Shown in pieces: positions 8,492 to 19,453 of a DNA stretch of 64,000 nt. Numbering within the stretch: position 1 is the stretch's first letter; every line of letters begins with the position of its first letter. Below the pieces are notes generated by a model, which was given only the letters and a program-made list of their open reading frames with translations, was not told the DNA's origin and made no database searches. Source of the DNA: Pseudomonas viridiflava (lineage in GTDB: Bacteria > Pseudomonadota > Gammaproteobacteria > Pseudomonadales > Pseudomonadaceae); the NCBI RefSeq assembly GCF_003702045.1, contig NZ_RBTP01000012.1, forward strand, positions 890,769 to 954,768, read 5' to 3'. A program made the position numbers and the translations under genes.

Positions 8492-9205
8492 TCAGATGAC
8501 CTGCGCCTGTTGCAGCTCCGTCAGTGCCTGAAGCTTGAGACTGGCCAATAGCGGGTCGCGTCGGTCTCGAGGCTTAACCAGGTCGACCGGAAATTGATGG
8601 ACGATTCTGCCGGGGCGACTCCCCATGACCAGCACTCGATCACTCAGGTACAGCGCTTCATCCACGTCATGCGTCACCAGCAACAGGGTGATGGCATGGT
8701 GGCGGGCCAGTTGCGACAGCAGCTCCTGAAGCTTCATGCGGGTAAAAGCATCCACCGCGCTGAACGGCTCGTCCAATAACAGGACAGCAGGGTGCGAGTA
8801 CAAACTGCGAGCGATGGCCACGCGTTGAGCCATGCCGCCGGAAAGTGCCTTTGGCAGCGCGTCGGCAAAACCTGAAAGCCCCACTTCCTCAATCAGTTGC
8901 CCGACCCAGGCCCGGTCGTAATCCTGGTCATCGCTCAAGCCGATGTTTTGCTCCACGGTCAGCCACGGCATCAGTCGCGGCTCTTGAAAAACGAACGCCA
9001 CCTCGCCCTCGATCTGACTCACATTGCCCTGAAAGTCACGTTCAAGCCCCGCCGCGATTCGCAACAGGGTGCTTTTGCCACAACCGCTGGGGCCCAGCAG
9101 GCTGACAATTTCTCCTGCTTGCAGGGACAGATCGACGTTCTGCAATACCGTGTGGGTGGCAAATGCCTTGTGTGTGACGCGAATGTTCATTAAAGACGCT
9201 GACAT
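8492..9205 (-). CDS. SsuB/TauB-type ABC transporter ATP-binding protein
   Basis: A 237-residue ATPase of the nitrate/sulfonate/taurine family. Walker A GPSGCGKST, Q-loop FQEPRLMPW, signature LSGGMAQR, Walker B LLLDEPFSAVD and H-loop VTHDVDEAL are all present. FQEPRLMPW and DEPFSAVDAFTR are typical of this subfamily. It is the last gene of a three-gene minus-strand operon, 2 bp after the permease. Its 3' end converges with the potF-like gene. It should energise import of an organosulfur or similar small anion. Confidence 0.9.
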   Translation of the reverse strand: MSASLMNIRVTHKAFATHTVLQNVDLSLQAGEIVSLLGPSGCGKSTLLRIAAGLERDFQGNVSQIEGEVAFVFQEPRLMPWLTVEQNIGLSDDQDYDRAWVGQLIEEVGLSGFADALPKALSGGMAQRVAIARSLYSHPAVLLLDEPFSAVDAFTRMKLQELLSQLARHHAITLLLVTHDVDEALYLSDRVLVMGSRPGRIVHQFPVDLVKPRDRRDPLLASLKLQALTELQQAQVI

Positions 9206-9207
9206 GA

Positions 9208-10053
9208 TCAGTGCTCCCGGCTCTGGCCGTTGAATGCGTCGCGCGAGCTCAGAAAACGTTTTTCCAGCGTCGCCAGCAAACCATCACTCAGCTTGCCCAA
9301 GCTGGCCAGCACGACAATGGCGGCCAGGACGATGTCTGGCCGTGAGGTTTCACGCCCGTCGCTCAGCAGGTACCCCAAACCTTTGGTGGCGGCGATCAGC
9401 TCGGCAGCCACCAGAAACATCCAGGCCAGACTCATGCCGCTGCGCAGTCCGGTGAACAGGCCGGGCAGGGCGGCAGGCAGAAGAATGCGGCGTGTCAGGC
9501 GATAGCGGCTGAAGCCATACATCTGGCCGACCTCCACCAGTTTGCGATCGATGCCCCGAATGGCCGCTACCCCGTTGAGATAGACGGGAAAGAAGGCGCC
9601 GATGGCGATCAGTACGATCTTGGAGGTTTCGCCGATGCCCAACCACAACAACAGAAGAGGCACCCAGGCCAGGCTCGGAATCGAGCGTAACCCGGCAAAC
9701 GTCGGCTCCAGATAGGCCTCTGCTTCACGACTCAATCCCACCCACGCAGCAAATACCAAGGCCAGGCTCGCACCAATGGCGAAGCCGCTGAGCACACGAA
9801 CCAGGCTGGCGCCGATGTGTTTCCACAAGGCGGCTTCTGCCAGGTCGCACACCGTCAGCAAAATCTCGCTGGGCGCTGGCATCTGGTAGGACGGCAGCCA
9901 CCCGACTCGCACCACGCATTCAAGCACCACCACAATCAATGTGGGTAATACCACCCCCTTTGCTTTGTATTTATAACGCTCCCAAACTCCGCGTTTTGGC
10001 ACGGTCAACAGGGCAGGCTGTGCGGGCTGGAGGATTTTATCTGAGCGGTTCAT
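9208..10053 (-). CDS. SsuC/TauC-type ABC transporter permease
   Basis: A 281-residue inner membrane permease with about six hydrophobic helices. The EAA loop (VGQMYGFSRYRLTRRILLPAA, then LPGLFTGLRSGMSLAW) is what contacts the ATPase. The N-terminal 30 residues are polar and precede helix 1 (VVLPTLIVVVLECVVRVG). The start overlaps the stop of the binding-protein gene by 4 bp (ATGA), so the genes are translationally coupled. Assignment to the aliphatic sulfonate/taurine/nitrate importer family rests on sequence style and on its two partners. Confidence 0.88.
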   Translation of the reverse strand: MNRSDKILQPAQPALLTVPKRGVWERYKYKAKGVVLPTLIVVVLECVVRVGWLPSYQMPAPSEILLTVCDLAEAALWKHIGASLVRVLSGFAIGASLALVFAAWVGLSREAEAYLEPTFAGLRSIPSLAWVPLLLLWLGIGETSKIVLIAIGAFFPVYLNGVAAIRGIDRKLVEVGQMYGFSRYRLTRRILLPAALPGLFTGLRSGMSLAWMFLVAAELIAATKGLGYLLSDGRETSRPDIVLAAIVVLASLGKLSDGLLATLEKRFLSSRDAFNGQSREH

Positions 10054-11030
10054 TGTCGGGCGATCACGGCGGCGGAGAACTCGGGGGTGAACAACTCATC
10101 AACAGCCTGCTCAACGTTCACGCCTCTGCGCACCAGTTCTTCAGAAACAAGGATAGGTGCTGCAGCCTTCGACGATTCCACGTCCTTGGCGCTGAGTTGC
10201 GGCGCGCCGAGGTCGGTTCGAGACAGTTGCAACTTCGCCACTTCAAGCGGCAGACCGGACTCGCTCGCTAGCAGTTTTGCCAGCTCTTCGGGGTTCTTGA
10301 CCGCCCAGTCCCGCGCTTTCTCGTACGCCGTCAGCACGGTTTTGATCGCCTCTGGATGTTCCTTCGCATACGTTTGCGTAACGCTCAACACGCCGTAGCT
10401 GTTGAAATCCTTATTGCGATACAACAGTCGCGATCCTGCCTGGATCTGGCTGGCGGCCATGTGAGGATCAAGGCCTGCCCAGGCATCCACGTCGCCTTTT
10501 TCCAGTGCGGTGCGGCCGTCCGGGTGCTGCAAATGCAGCAGCTCAACGTCATCTTTTTTTAAGCCGGCCTGCTGCAAGGCTCGCAAGGTGAACAGGTACG
10601 GGTCCGTACCCTTGGTGGCCGCGATCTTCTTACCCTTCAAGTCGCTGACCGATTGCAGCGGTGAATCCTTGCGCACCAACAACGCTGTCCATTCCGCGCG
10701 GCTGTACACATACACCGACTTGATCGGGCTGCCATTGGCCCGAGCCAGCACTGCCGAAAGGCTGGCCGAGGAGGCGAAGTCGACGCCGCCGCTGTTCAGG
10801 TATTCCAAGGAGCGGTTGCTGCCTTGGCTCAATACCCACGTCACTCTAGAGTCTGGCAGCGACTGCTCCAGCCAGCCGAAGTGCTTGAGCGCCAAGCTCA
10901 CGGGCGAATAGTAGGCGTAATCCAGGCGCACTTCGGCGGGTGGTTTTTCAGCGGCTTGCGCGCCTGTTTGCAGCGTGAGGCTGAAGGCCAGGGCGCTCAG
11001 CAGCCGAAATGCAAAACGAGTGTGTGGCAT
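10050..11030 (-). CDS. SsuA-like periplasmic substrate-binding protein (sulfonate/taurine/nitrate family)
   Basis: A 326-residue binding protein with a signal peptide (MPHTRFAFRLLSALAFSLTL, then QTGAQA before AEKPPAEV). The body has the NMT1/SsuA-type fold segments LEYLNSGGVDFASSASLSA, DLKGKKIAATKGTDPYLF and LEKGDVDAWAGLDPH. It is the first gene of the operon with permease and ATPase. No ssuD/ssuE monooxygenase or taurine dioxygenase gene lies nearby, so either the substrate is processed by enzymes encoded elsewhere or it is not a sulfonate. Sulfate-starvation control is common for such operons, but I see no defined CysB site. Confidence 0.86.
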   Translation of the reverse strand: MPHTRFAFRLLSALAFSLTLQTGAQAAEKPPAEVRLDYAYYSPVSLALKHFGWLEQSLPDSRVTWVLSQGSNRSLEYLNSGGVDFASSASLSAVLARANGSPIKSVYVYSRAEWTALLVRKDSPLQSVSDLKGKKIAATKGTDPYLFTLRALQQAGLKKDDVELLHLQHPDGRTALEKGDVDAWAGLDPHMAASQIQAGSRLLYRNKDFNSYGVLSVTQTYAKEHPEAIKTVLTAYEKARDWAVKNPEELAKLLASESGLPLEVAKLQLSRTDLGAPQLSAKDVESSKAAAPILVSEELVRRGVNVEQAVDELFTPEFSAAVIARQ

Positions 11031-11517
11031 AGGTGAGCTTCCAGATCCGGTTAATGCGGTGACTGCTGGCTTGGATATTTCAAATTCAACAGTCGAGCAT
11101 GGCCTAGCATAGGGAAATGGAATAATGCACGCAGTGTGCCAGTGGACTTGACGCTATAAGGGTGGGGTCATACAGGTCGTTTTACGACGCAATGGTGTTG
11201 CTCAGGCAACATGTTTGACGTTGGTCTGTTGCCGTGGAAGCAGTGCTGAGGCCAGCGCACAACACCTTTTTGGGCAGTTATCAGACGAAAGTTCAGTCTT
11301 TTTGAGGGATGGGATGCAACAGAAACGTTTTTTGGGACTCCTATCGTCCACATTCTTCATTCAGAAACATAGTCGTACTAGTCTTCGTGCGTGATCAAGG
11401 GACACGTATTCGACTGATCCGCAAGGACTCAAAGGGTGGCGAACCCGCTACGGCAAGCGCTTTCGCAACAGCGACACGCTGATGATTCCCTTAACCGCTT
11501 AACGGACTCAGAAAATA
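11031..11517. other. Non-coding interval between ssuA-like and histidine phosphatase genes
   Basis: A 487-bp gap with divergent flanking genes. It contains two small hairpins, GTCG/CGAC at 11177-11189 and TGTTGC/GCAACA at 11196-11211, neither followed by a T-run. No RNA gene, insertion sequence remnant or convincing coding frame is seen. Promoters for both flanking genes must lie here but cannot be placed with confidence. Confidence 0.45.
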
Positions 11518-12204
11518 ATGAATCTTCCCAAACTGACCGCGAGCAGCCGACTCAAGCGCCGCATTGCCTGGATTACCCTGCCATCGATTTTGATGGTGTC
11601 TGCGGTACTGTTTTTTTCTTTGGGTAAAGGCGTATACGCCGACCCGAAAAACGGAACCCAGACGCTGGTATTCCTGCGTCATGCCGAAAAACCCTCGATG
11701 GGCCTGGGACAGCTCAACTGCCAGGGTCTGAACCGGGCGATCGAGCTTTCAGAGCTGTTGCCCAAAGAGTTTGGCAAGGCCGACTTCATCTTCGCCGCCA
11801 ACCCGAGTCGGCATGTGGAGGAGGGTGATGGTGATCTTTCCTACAGTTATGTCCGTCCTTTGATGACGGTTGGTCCGAGTGCGATCAAATTGGGCCTGCC
11901 GATCAACATTGATTTCGGTGCCAATGACACCAGCGATCTGGCCGACGAGCTGATGCACGACAAGTACCACAACGCGATCATCTACACCGCCTGGTCGCAC
12001 GGCTATCTGCCGGAGCTGATCAATAAGGTGGCCAAGGAAGCGTCTGGCAGCGATGTGAAGCTGGTCAACGATTGGGAAGGCGATGATTTTGATTCAGTAA
12101 TCGTCGTGACCTTGAAATGGGTCGACGGCAAGGCCACGCTGGAATATAAGAACCACAAACAGGGCCTGAACAACGGCACCGAAGCGTGCCCGCAGTCGAC
12201 GTGA
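11518..12204 (+). CDS. Membrane-anchored histidine phosphatase superfamily protein
   Basis: A 228-residue protein. Residues about 17-38 form one hydrophobic segment (ITLPSILMVSAVLFFSLG), likely an N-terminal membrane anchor or uncleaved signal placing the domain in the periplasm. The catalytic motif VFLRHAEKP corresponds to the RHG/RHAE motif whose His is phosphorylated. LNCQGLNRAIELSELL follows with the usual second-Arg region, and IIYTAWSHGYLPEL supplies the late His. Substrate is unknown; the family includes phosphomonoesterases and SixA-like enzymes. It appears monocistronic, with a REP-like hairpin directly downstream. Confidence 0.78.
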   Translation: MNLPKLTASSRLKRRIAWITLPSILMVSAVLFFSLGKGVYADPKNGTQTLVFLRHAEKPSMGLGQLNCQGLNRAIELSELLPKEFGKADFIFAANPSRHVEEGDGDLSYSYVRPLMTVGPSAIKLGLPINIDFGANDTSDLADELMHDKYHNAIIYTAWSHGYLPELINKVAKEASGSDVKLVNDWEGDDFDSVIVVTLKWVDGKATLEYKNHKQGLNNGTEACPQST

Positions 12205-12209
12205 GAATA

Positions 12210-12313
12210 GTGGGAGCGGACCGGGCAGCGATCCGCTTGTCCGCGAATGCAGTTTTTCAGCTACTGGGTTCGGGGCGGATATACGGCCTTTTCGCGGACA
12301 AGTCTTCTCCCAC
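12210..12313. repeat. REP-like inverted repeat, copy 1
   Basis: Imperfect palindrome with ends GTGGGAGCGGA and the TCTCCCAC side, and inner arms TTGTCCGCGAA (about 12237) and TTCGCGGACAAGTC (about 12291). It lies 6 bp after a stop codon. The same arms recur at 20542 and 32237, marking a dispersed intergenic family of the Pseudomonas REP type. Probably a 3'-end stem-loop that can act in termination or mRNA protection. Confidence 0.75.
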
Positions 12314-12392
12314 ATGGTGGACTGCCCCCAAGAACCGAACCGGACATGATCCAACCCTTACCGGCTGTTGATGGTTGGTCAGGCCTGCCCGA

Positions 12393-13388
<996 letters not shown>

Positions 13389-13620
13389 GATGTTTCTCCT
13401 GCGAATGAAAAGACCTGTTCAGTTTCTGCGCTTTTTATTAACCAATAAACCGGGTTTTTTTGATATCAGTGTTCCGATTATCTAAATAATAAAGCGACGT
13501 CTAAATAGACTCAGGGATATGCAGTCCCTATCGAGAGGCGTTACCACGCAAAAGTGTGGCAGTGATCATTGGCCGACAACCCTCATCCGACAAAGCGTAC
13601 TAGCCAGAAAAAATGCAAAA

Positions 13621-13636
13621 GAGTACAAATGTACTC
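13621..13636 (+). promoter_or_regulatory. Putative LexA2 operator (GTAC-N4-GTAC)
   Basis: GAGTACAAATGTACTC is a palindrome with 7-bp arms around a 2-base centre, ending one base before the proposed lexA2 ATG. It contains GTAC-AAAT-GTAC. Pseudomonas putida LexA2 is reported to bind a GTAC-N4-GTRC-type site distinct from the ordinary CTG-N10-CAG SOS box. Its position would let LexA2 block its own gene and the whole mutasome operon. Confidence 0.75.
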
Positions 13637-13637
13637 C

Positions 13638-14246
13638 ATGAGCACATTATCTCCTCGTCGTAGCGCAATCCTTACCTTTATCCGCGATCGCATCGCGCAG
13701 CAGGGGCAATCGCCGAGCCTGGCGGAAATATCCGAGGCTTTCGGTTTTGCTTCGCGCAGCGTGGCACGCAAACACATAGTGGCCTTGACCGAGGCGGGAC
13801 TGATCGAAGTCATGCCGCATCAAGCGCGTGGCATTCGTCTGGTGCAGAATGAGTCGCGCCCGGAGCTGCTTGAAATCCCTGTGCTGGGCCGTGTCGCAGC
13901 CGGTGCGCCCATCGGGCCTGACCTTGATATACACACCACGCTGCATCTGGACCGCAGCACTTTCACCCGTGTGCCCGATTACCTGCTGCGAGTACAGGGT
14001 GACTCCATGATCGAAGACGGCATACTCGACGGTGATCTGGTGGGGGTGCACCGTAATCCGCAAGCCAGTGACGGTCAGATCGTCGTGGCCCGTCTGGATG
14101 GCGAGGTCACCATCAAGCGCCTGAAACGCAGTTCGCATGGGCTGCAATTACTGCCACGTAACCCGGCCTACGAGCCCATTCTGGTCACGCCGGATCAGGA
14201 CTTCGCCATTGAGGGCGTGTTCTGTGGTCTGGTTCGTCGCGAATGA
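13638..14246 (+). CDS. lexA2: LexA2 SOS repressor / self-cleaving regulator
   Basis: A 202-residue LexA homologue. The N-terminal winged helix (PRRSAILTFIRDRIAQQG, then FASRSVARKHIVALTEAG) binds DNA. The self-cleavage site is A88-G89 in RVAAGAP, with catalytic Ser123 in GDSM and Lys160 in VTIKR; the spacing equals E. coli LexA shifted by four. It represses the mutasome until RecA-ssDNA triggers autocleavage. The recognition helix differs from the canonical LexA wording, consistent with a different operator. ATG 13638 gives the normal family length; ATG 13629 would add three residues and lies inside the operator. It overlaps imuA by 4 bp. Confidence 0.93.
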   Translation: MSTLSPRRSAILTFIRDRIAQQGQSPSLAEISEAFGFASRSVARKHIVALTEAGLIEVMPHQARGIRLVQNESRPELLEIPVLGRVAAGAPIGPDLDIHTTLHLDRSTFTRVPDYLLRVQGDSMIEDGILDGDLVGVHRNPQASDGQIVVARLDGEVTIKRLKRSSHGLQLLPRNPAYEPILVTPDQDFAIEGVFCGLVRRE

Positions 14247-14866
14247 TGGGCGCTGTCGTCAGCCTGGACAGCCTGCTGGACGAACGCAAGGTCTGGAAAG
14301 GGCGTCAGCAGTCGGTGCCGCAGGCCAGCCCTCAGCCCAGCGGCCATGCCTTGCTCGACAGCGTCTTGCCCACCGGTGGCTGGCCTGCGTCGGCGCTGAC
14401 TGAAATCCTGATCTCGGCCAACGGCAGTGGCGAATTGCGCCTGCTGTGGCCAAGCTTGGCGCGACTGTCCGGCATCGGTGAACGCATTGTATTGGTCGCG
14501 CCGCCTTATTTGCCGTACCCGCAGGCCTGGCTATCTGCGGGTGTCGACCTGCGAAAAATGACCCTGATCGAAGCAGGCACCAAGGATGCCTTGTGGGCCG
14601 CTGAGCAATGTTTGCGCTCCGGCAGTTGTGGCGCCGTGGTGTGCTGGCCCGGCATGGTCGATGACCGTGCGTTGCGTCGCCTGCAAGTGGCTGCCGAAAC
14701 CGGGCAGACCCTGGCGTTTGCATGCCGCCCTCAACAAGCCGCCGCCAATCCGTCACCCGCTGCACTGCGCATTGCTGTCGATACCCGTCCCGCACAATTG
14801 CGGGTTCTCAAATGCCGTGGCGGGCTGGCTCCCGCCTTGCCGATCCCCTTTCCGACCGACGCTTGA
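14243..14866 (+). CDS. imuA: ImuA, RecA/SulA-like mutasome component
   Basis: A 207-residue protein encoded between lexA2 and imuB, the position that defines ImuA. It has a RecA-like core: HALLDSVLPTGGWPASALTEIL, then a degenerate nucleotide region (ISANGSGELRLLWPSLARL, where RecA has Walker A), then GERIVLVAPPYLPYPQAW. Family knowledge: ImuA works with ImuB and DnaE2 in damage-induced mutagenic translesion synthesis and contacts ImuB. The ATG overlaps the lexA2 stop (ATGATG, with a second possible ATG 3 bases later), indicating translational coupling. Confidence 0.9.
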   Translation: MMGAVVSLDSLLDERKVWKGRQQSVPQASPQPSGHALLDSVLPTGGWPASALTEILISANGSGELRLLWPSLARLSGIGERIVLVAPPYLPYPQAWLSAGVDLRKMTLIEAGTKDALWAAEQCLRSGSCGAVVCWPGMVDDRALRRLQVAAETGQTLAFACRPQQAAANPSPAALRIAVDTRPAQLRVLKCRGGLAPALPIPFPTDA

Positions 14867-14873
14867 GGTTCTT

Positions 14874-16289
14874 ATGCTGTGGGCCTGTGTCTTGCTGCCA
14901 CAACTGGCACTCGACGGCGTCATGCGCCGCCATACCGATCCTGACGAACCGCTGGCCTTGATCAGCGGCAGCGCTCAGCGCCGCGTGCTACAGGCGGTCA
15001 ATCCGGCAGGTCGGGCCTTGGGCCTGAAGCCGGGACAATCGCTCAGTGCGGCGCAGGCGTTGGTGTCAGGTTTTACGATGGTCGCGCATGATCCGTCCGA
15101 AACCGAGCGTTTGCAGCAATTGCTGGCAGCTTGGGCCTATGGGTTCAGCTCCAATGTCAGCCTCAACTATCCTCGCGTTCTGCTGATGGAAGTCGAGTCC
15201 AGCCTGAAACTGTTCGGGCCGTGGCCGGTGTTCGAGGCCAGGTTGCGTGAAGAGCTGACCGGGCTTGGCTTTCGTCATCGCATCGTCGTCGCCCCCAACC
15301 CCGTGGCGGCGCGTATGCTGGCCAACATGCACGACGGGTTGAGCATCGATTGCCCTCATGATCTGCGTCGCACGCTGGAGCAGATGCCGGTGGACCGCAT
15401 CGGTCTGGGACGTGAAGTGGCCACAGCCTTCACCCGCATGGGCCTGCGCAATGTCCGACAGGTATTGGCCTTGCCGCGGGACACTCTGGCGCGGCGTTTT
15501 CCTGCCAGCGTGCTACAGCATCTCGATACATTGCTGGGCGAGCGACCGGTGGCATTAGATTGTTACCTGCCACCGGACTTTTTTGACCTGCGCATCGAAC
15601 TGAATTTCGATGTCGAATCGCATCAGGCCCTACTGTTTCCACTCAAGCGACTGATCGCCGACCTGGCGATGTTTCTGACCGGACGCGACAGTGGCGTGCA
15701 GCGATTCGCCTTACACCTGGAGCATGTCAACGGCCCGGATACCCTTGTGCAGGTCGGTCTGCTCAGCGCAGAACGTGATGCCTCAATGCTGTTCGAGTTG
15801 GCCCGCGGTCGGCTGGAGCAGGTGGTGGTGGCTTCTCCGGTCCGGGCGGTGCGCTTGCTTGCACGGGACCTGCCGGATTTCGTACCGACACACCGAACCC
15901 TGTTCGATGAGCGAGAGCAGCAGACGCTGCCTTGGGAGCAATTGCGCGAACGCCTGCGGGCGCGGCTGGGGGACGAGTCGGTCAACGGCTTGCGAGCGCT
16001 GGCCGACCATCGCCCCGAATGTGCCTGGCAGCCAACGACTGACAGCAGGGCCATTGCGCAGGTCCGCGGTCATCCACGTCCTGGCTGGCTGCTGCATCAA
16101 CCGCAGCCATTGCCGGTCCATACCACACGGATCGTGGCCGGGCCTGAGCGCATCGAGTCGGGCTGGTGGGACGGCGGCGATGTTCGCCGTGACTATTATC
16201 TGGTTGAAACCCTTAGCGGTCAGCGAGCCTGGGCTTATAGGGCCGTAGGTGAGAGCGGCGAGCTTCTGCTGCACGGCTGGTTTGCGTGA
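14874..16289 (+). CDS. imuB: ImuB, catalytically inactive Y-family polymerase homologue
   Basis: A 471-residue protein starting [19 protein letters not shown], with a TTGAGG ribosome binding site that overlaps the imuA stop. The Y-family core is recognisable ([44 protein letters not shown]; helix-hairpin-helix around [20 protein letters not shown]). The acidic catalytic residues are replaced: the N-terminal DxD and the SIDE-like motif are absent (VESSLKLFG instead). ImuB is known to be a non-catalytic hub binding the beta clamp and DnaE2. An upstream in-frame extension reaching 14586 lies entirely within imuA and is not used. Confidence 0.9.
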   Translation: MLWACVLLPQLALDGVMRRHTDPDEPLALISGSAQRRVLQAVNPAGRALGLKPGQSLSAAQALVSGFTMVAHDPSETERLQQLLAAWAYGFSSNVSLNYPRVLLMEVESSLKLFGPWPVFEARLREELTGLGFRHRIVVAPNPVAARMLANMHDGLSIDCPHDLRRTLEQMPVDRIGLGREVATAFTRMGLRNVRQVLALPRDTLARRFPASVLQHLDTLLGERPVALDCYLPPDFFDLRIELNFDVESHQALLFPLKRLIADLAMFLTGRDSGVQRFALHLEHVNGPDTLVQVGLLSAERDASMLFELARGRLEQVVVASPVRAVRLLARDLPDFVPTHRTLFDEREQQTLPWEQLRERLRARLGDESVNGLRALADHRPECAWQPTTDSRAIAQVRGHPRPGWLLHQPQPLPVHTTRIVAGPERIESGWWDGGDVRRDYYLVETLSGQRAWAYRAVGESGELLLHGWFA

Positions 16290-19200
16290 ACACGGATTAC
16301 GCTGAACTGCATTGTCTGTCCAACTTCAGCTTTCAGCGGGGGGCGTCCAGTGCCAGGGAGCTGTTCGAGCGGGCGAAGCGGCATGGCTATGCGTCGCTGG
16401 CGATCACCGACGAATGCACCCTGGCTGGCATCGTGCGGGCGTGGCAGGCGTCGAAAGACAGCGGCTTGCCGCTGATCGTCGGCAGCGAGATGCAGATCGA
16501 AAACGGGCCGAAAATCGTACTGCTGGTTGAAGACTTGACCGGTTATCAGGCGCTGTGCCAGCTCATTACCGTGGCCCGGCGCCGAGCCAAAAAGGGTGAA
16601 TACCGGCTGCTTCGCGATGATTTCGCTGCGCTGCCCGGCGGCTTGCTGGCCATCTGGCTGCCAAATATCGAGGCGGCCGCTGAGGTCTGCCTGGATGAAG
16701 GTAACTGGTTGAGCGGCCTGTTTGCCGAACGCCTTTGGCTGGGCGTCGAGCTGCACCGAGGGCCGGATGACGAGCAGCGCCTCGCCGATCTGCTGGCGCT
16801 GGCGCAGTCCCTGAGCATGGCGGCAGTGGCCTGCGGTGACGTGCACATGCATGCCCGGGGGCGACGCGCCTTGCAGGACACGATGACTGCTATCCGCCAT
16901 CACACCACCGTTGCGCAGGCAGGGCACCTGTTGTTTGCCAACGGCGAGCGTCATCTTCGTACTCATGAGGCGCTTGCCGAGCTGTACCCGGACTGGCTGC
17001 TGGCCGAATCGGCGCGCATCGCACGCCGCTGTACGTTCGACCTGAACCAGTTGAAATACGAATACCCCCATGAACTGGTGCCCAAGGGCCAGACGCCGTC
17101 GTCGTGGCTGCGTGAACTGACCGAGCGTGGTGTGCGCAGGCGCTGGCCCGATGGCCTGAGTGCCACCACCCGGAAGCAGGTCGAGAAGGAGCTGGCCCTG
17201 ATCGCTGAAATGAGGTTCGACAGCTACTTCCTGACGGTGCACGACATCGTCGAGTTCGCCCGCAGCCAGTACATTCTCTGCCAGGGACGAGGTTCAGCCG
17301 CCAACTCCGTGGTGTGCTACGCGCTGGGGATCACTGAGCTGAACCCGGAAAAGAGCAACCTGCTGTTCGAACGGTTCATTTCCAGAGAGCGCAATGAGCC
17401 GCCCGACATCGATGTGGACTTCGAGCATGATCGGCGCGAAGAAGTCATCCAGTACGTATTCAGACGTTACGGCCGGGGCAGGGCGGCGCTCACTGCGGTG
17501 GCCAGCACTTATCACGGCTCGGGCGCGATGCGTGACGTGGCCCGTGTGCTGGGCTTGCCGCCGGATCAGATCAACGCGCTGGCCGATGCGTTCAGCCGCT
17601 GGAGCGACACGCTGCCATCCGCCGAGCGCCTGCGTGAGTATGGCCTGGACCCCGACGCCCCCATGCTCAAGCGAGTACTGGCCTTGAGCGACGAGTTGAT
17701 CGGCTTCCCCCGGCACCTGTCGCAGCATCCGGGCGGGTTCGTGATTTCCGAGCATCCGCTGGACACTCTGGTGCCCGTCGAGAATGCCGCGATGGCCGAC
17801 CGCACCATCATCCAGTGGGACAAGGACGATCTGGATCTGGTCGGGCTGCTGAAAGTCGATATTTTGGCCTTGGGCATGCTGAGCGCGCTGCGCCGGACGT
17901 TCGATCTGGTGCATTTGCACCGAGGTAAGCAATGGACACTGGCCAGCATGCCCCCTGATGACCGCCCGACCTACGAGATGATCAGCCGCGCCGACACCAT
18001 TGGGGTTTTTCAAATCGAGTCTCGGGCGCAGATGGCCATGCTGCCGCGTTTGAGGCCCGAGAAGTTCTACGATCTGGTCATTGAAGTGGCCATCGTCCGG
18101 CCGGGGCCGATCCAGGGCGACATGGTTCATCCCTACCTGCGCAGGCGTAACCAGGAAGAGGAGATTACCTACCCGCCAAAATTGAAGAAAGTGTTCGAAC
18201 GCACCCTTGGCGTGCCGCTGTTTCAGGAGCAGGTCATGGAAGTGGCGATCATCGCAGCTGATTACACGCCCGGCGAGGCCGATCAATTGCGTCGTTCGAT
18301 GGCTGCCTGGAAACGCCACGGCGGGCTTGAGCCACACCGTGAGCGCCTGACCGAGGGCATGTTGAAAAACGGTTACGAGCAGGCTTTCGCCGACCGCATC
18401 TTCGAGCAGATCAAAGGTTTCGGCAGTTATGGTTTTCCCGAGTCCCATGCAGCGAGCTTCGCCTTGCTGACCTACGCCAGTTGCTGGCTCAAATGCCATG
18501 AGCCTGCAGCGTTTACGTGCGCGTTGATCAACAGTTGGCCGATGGGCTTTTACAGCCCTGACCAACTGCTGCAGGATGCACGCCGTCATCACATCGAGAT
18601 TCGCCCGGTGGATGTGCGTTACAGCGATTGGGATTGCTCGCTGGAGCCCATCGAACACCCCGATTACAGGCGCAATCTGGCGATCCGGCTTGGCATGCGT
18701 ATGGTGCGCGGCTTTCGTGAAGAGGATGCGCTGCGCATCGAGCGGGCGCGCGCGACACGTGCGTTCTGCGATGCCACCGATCTGACGATTCGCGCCGGTC
18801 TGGACAATCGCGCTGCCGAGGCGTTGGCCGACTCCGGTGCGTTGCGCGGCCTGATCGGCCATCGACATCGGGCCCGCTGGGAGGTGGCAGGCGTGGAAGC
18901 GCAGCGACCGCTGTTCGCTGACCTGCCCGGCGAGGAGGATCAAGTCATGCTGCCGTTGCCAACCGTGGCCGAGGATCTGGTGGCCGACTACACCACCCTG
19001 GGCACGACTCTGGGGCCGCATCCGCTGGCCTTGTTGCGTCGACAGCTGGCTGCCAAGCGCTTTCGCAGCTCGCGGGACCTGCTCACGCTGGAGAATGACC
19101 GAACCCTCAGCGTGGCGGGGCTGGTCATTGGCAGACAACGGCCCGGCACAGCCAGTGGCGTGACCTTCGTGACGCTGGAGGATGAGTTCGGAATGGTCAA

Positions 19201-19381
19201 CGTTGTGGTCTGGCGCGATCTGGCCGAGCGGCAGCGCAAGGTGTTGGTCGGTTCACAGCTGCTGCAGGTGTTCGGCCGTCTGGAGTCCAAGAGCGGCGTG
19301 CGGCATTTGATTGCCCAGAGGCTCTATGACCTGACGCCGTTGTTGACCGGGCTGGACGTGCGCAGTCGGGATTTTCAGTGA
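16286..19381 (+). CDS. dnaE2: DnaE2, error-prone DNA polymerase III alpha subunit
   Basis: A 1031-residue C-family polymerase. The N-terminal PHP domain begins [17 protein letters not shown], with [10 protein letters not shown]. The palm holds the catalytic DxD in [16 protein letters not shown]. The helix-hairpin-helix and C-terminal OB domain ([35 protein letters not shown]) follow. The length is typical of DnaE2 and shorter than replicative DnaE1. The GTG start at 16286 overlaps the imuB stop (GTGA), so the cassette is translated as a coupled unit. It performs SOS-induced mutagenic translesion synthesis with ImuA and ImuB. Confidence 0.94.
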   Translation: MNTDYAELHCLSNFSFQRGASSARELFERAKRHGYASLAITDECTLAGIVRAWQASKDSGLPLIVGSEMQIENGPKIVLLVEDLTGYQALCQLITVARRRAKKGEYRLLRDDFAALPGGLLAIWLPNIEAAAEVCLDEGNWLSGLFAERLWLGVELHRGPDDEQRLADLLALAQSLSMAAVACGDVHMHARGRRALQDTMTAIRHHTTVAQAGHLLFANGERHLRTHEALAELYPDWLLAESARIARRCTFDLNQLKYEYPHELVPKGQTPSSWLRELTERGVRRRWPDGLSATTRKQVEKELALIAEMRFDSYFLTVHDIVEFARSQYILCQGRGSAANSVVCYALGITELNPEKSNLLFERFISRERNEPPDIDVDFEHDRREEVIQYVFRRYGRGRAALTAVASTYHGSGAMRDVARVLGLPPDQINALADAFSRWSDTLPSAERLREYGLDPDAPMLKRVLALSDELIGFPRHLSQHPGGFVISEHPLDTLVPVENAAMADRTIIQWDKDDLDLVGLLKVDILALGMLSALRRTFDLVHLHRGKQWTLASMPPDDRPTYEMISRADTIGVFQIESRAQMAMLPRLRPEKFYDLVIEVAIVRPGPIQGDMVHPYLRRRNQEEEITYPPKLKKVFERTLGVPLFQEQVMEVAIIAADYTPGEADQLRRSMAAWKRHGGLEPHRERLTEGMLKNGYEQAFADRIFEQIKGFGSYGFPESHAASFALLTYASCWLKCHEPAAFTCALINSWPMGFYSPDQLLQDARRHHIEIRPVDVRYSDWDCSLEPIEHPDYRRNLAIRLGMRMVRGFREEDALRIERARATRAFCDATDLTIRAGLDNRAAEALADSGALRGLIGHRHRARWEVAGVEAQRPLFADLPGEEDQVMLPLPTVAEDLVADYTTLGTTLGPHPLALLRRQLAAKRFRSSRDLLTLENDRTLSVAGLVIGRQRPGTASGVTFVTLEDEFGMVNVVVWRDLAERQRKVLVGSQLLQVFGRLESKSGVRHLIAQRLYDLTPLLTGLDVRSRDFQ

Positions 19382-19453
19382 GCGCAGGACGCGAAACGGG
19401 CTCGCAATTTGCAACGTTGAGAGCCTTTCCAGACTGCCCATGAGAGGTCCCGC

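Noticed and set aside
14586..14873. N-terminal extension of imuB
   Set aside because: Lies wholly within imuA in another frame; the start at 14874 has a ribosome binding site and gives the normal protein length.
17294..19138. 614-codon frame antisense to dnaE2
   Set aside because: Entirely opposite a conserved polymerase gene; His/Gln-rich translation typical of a shadow frame.
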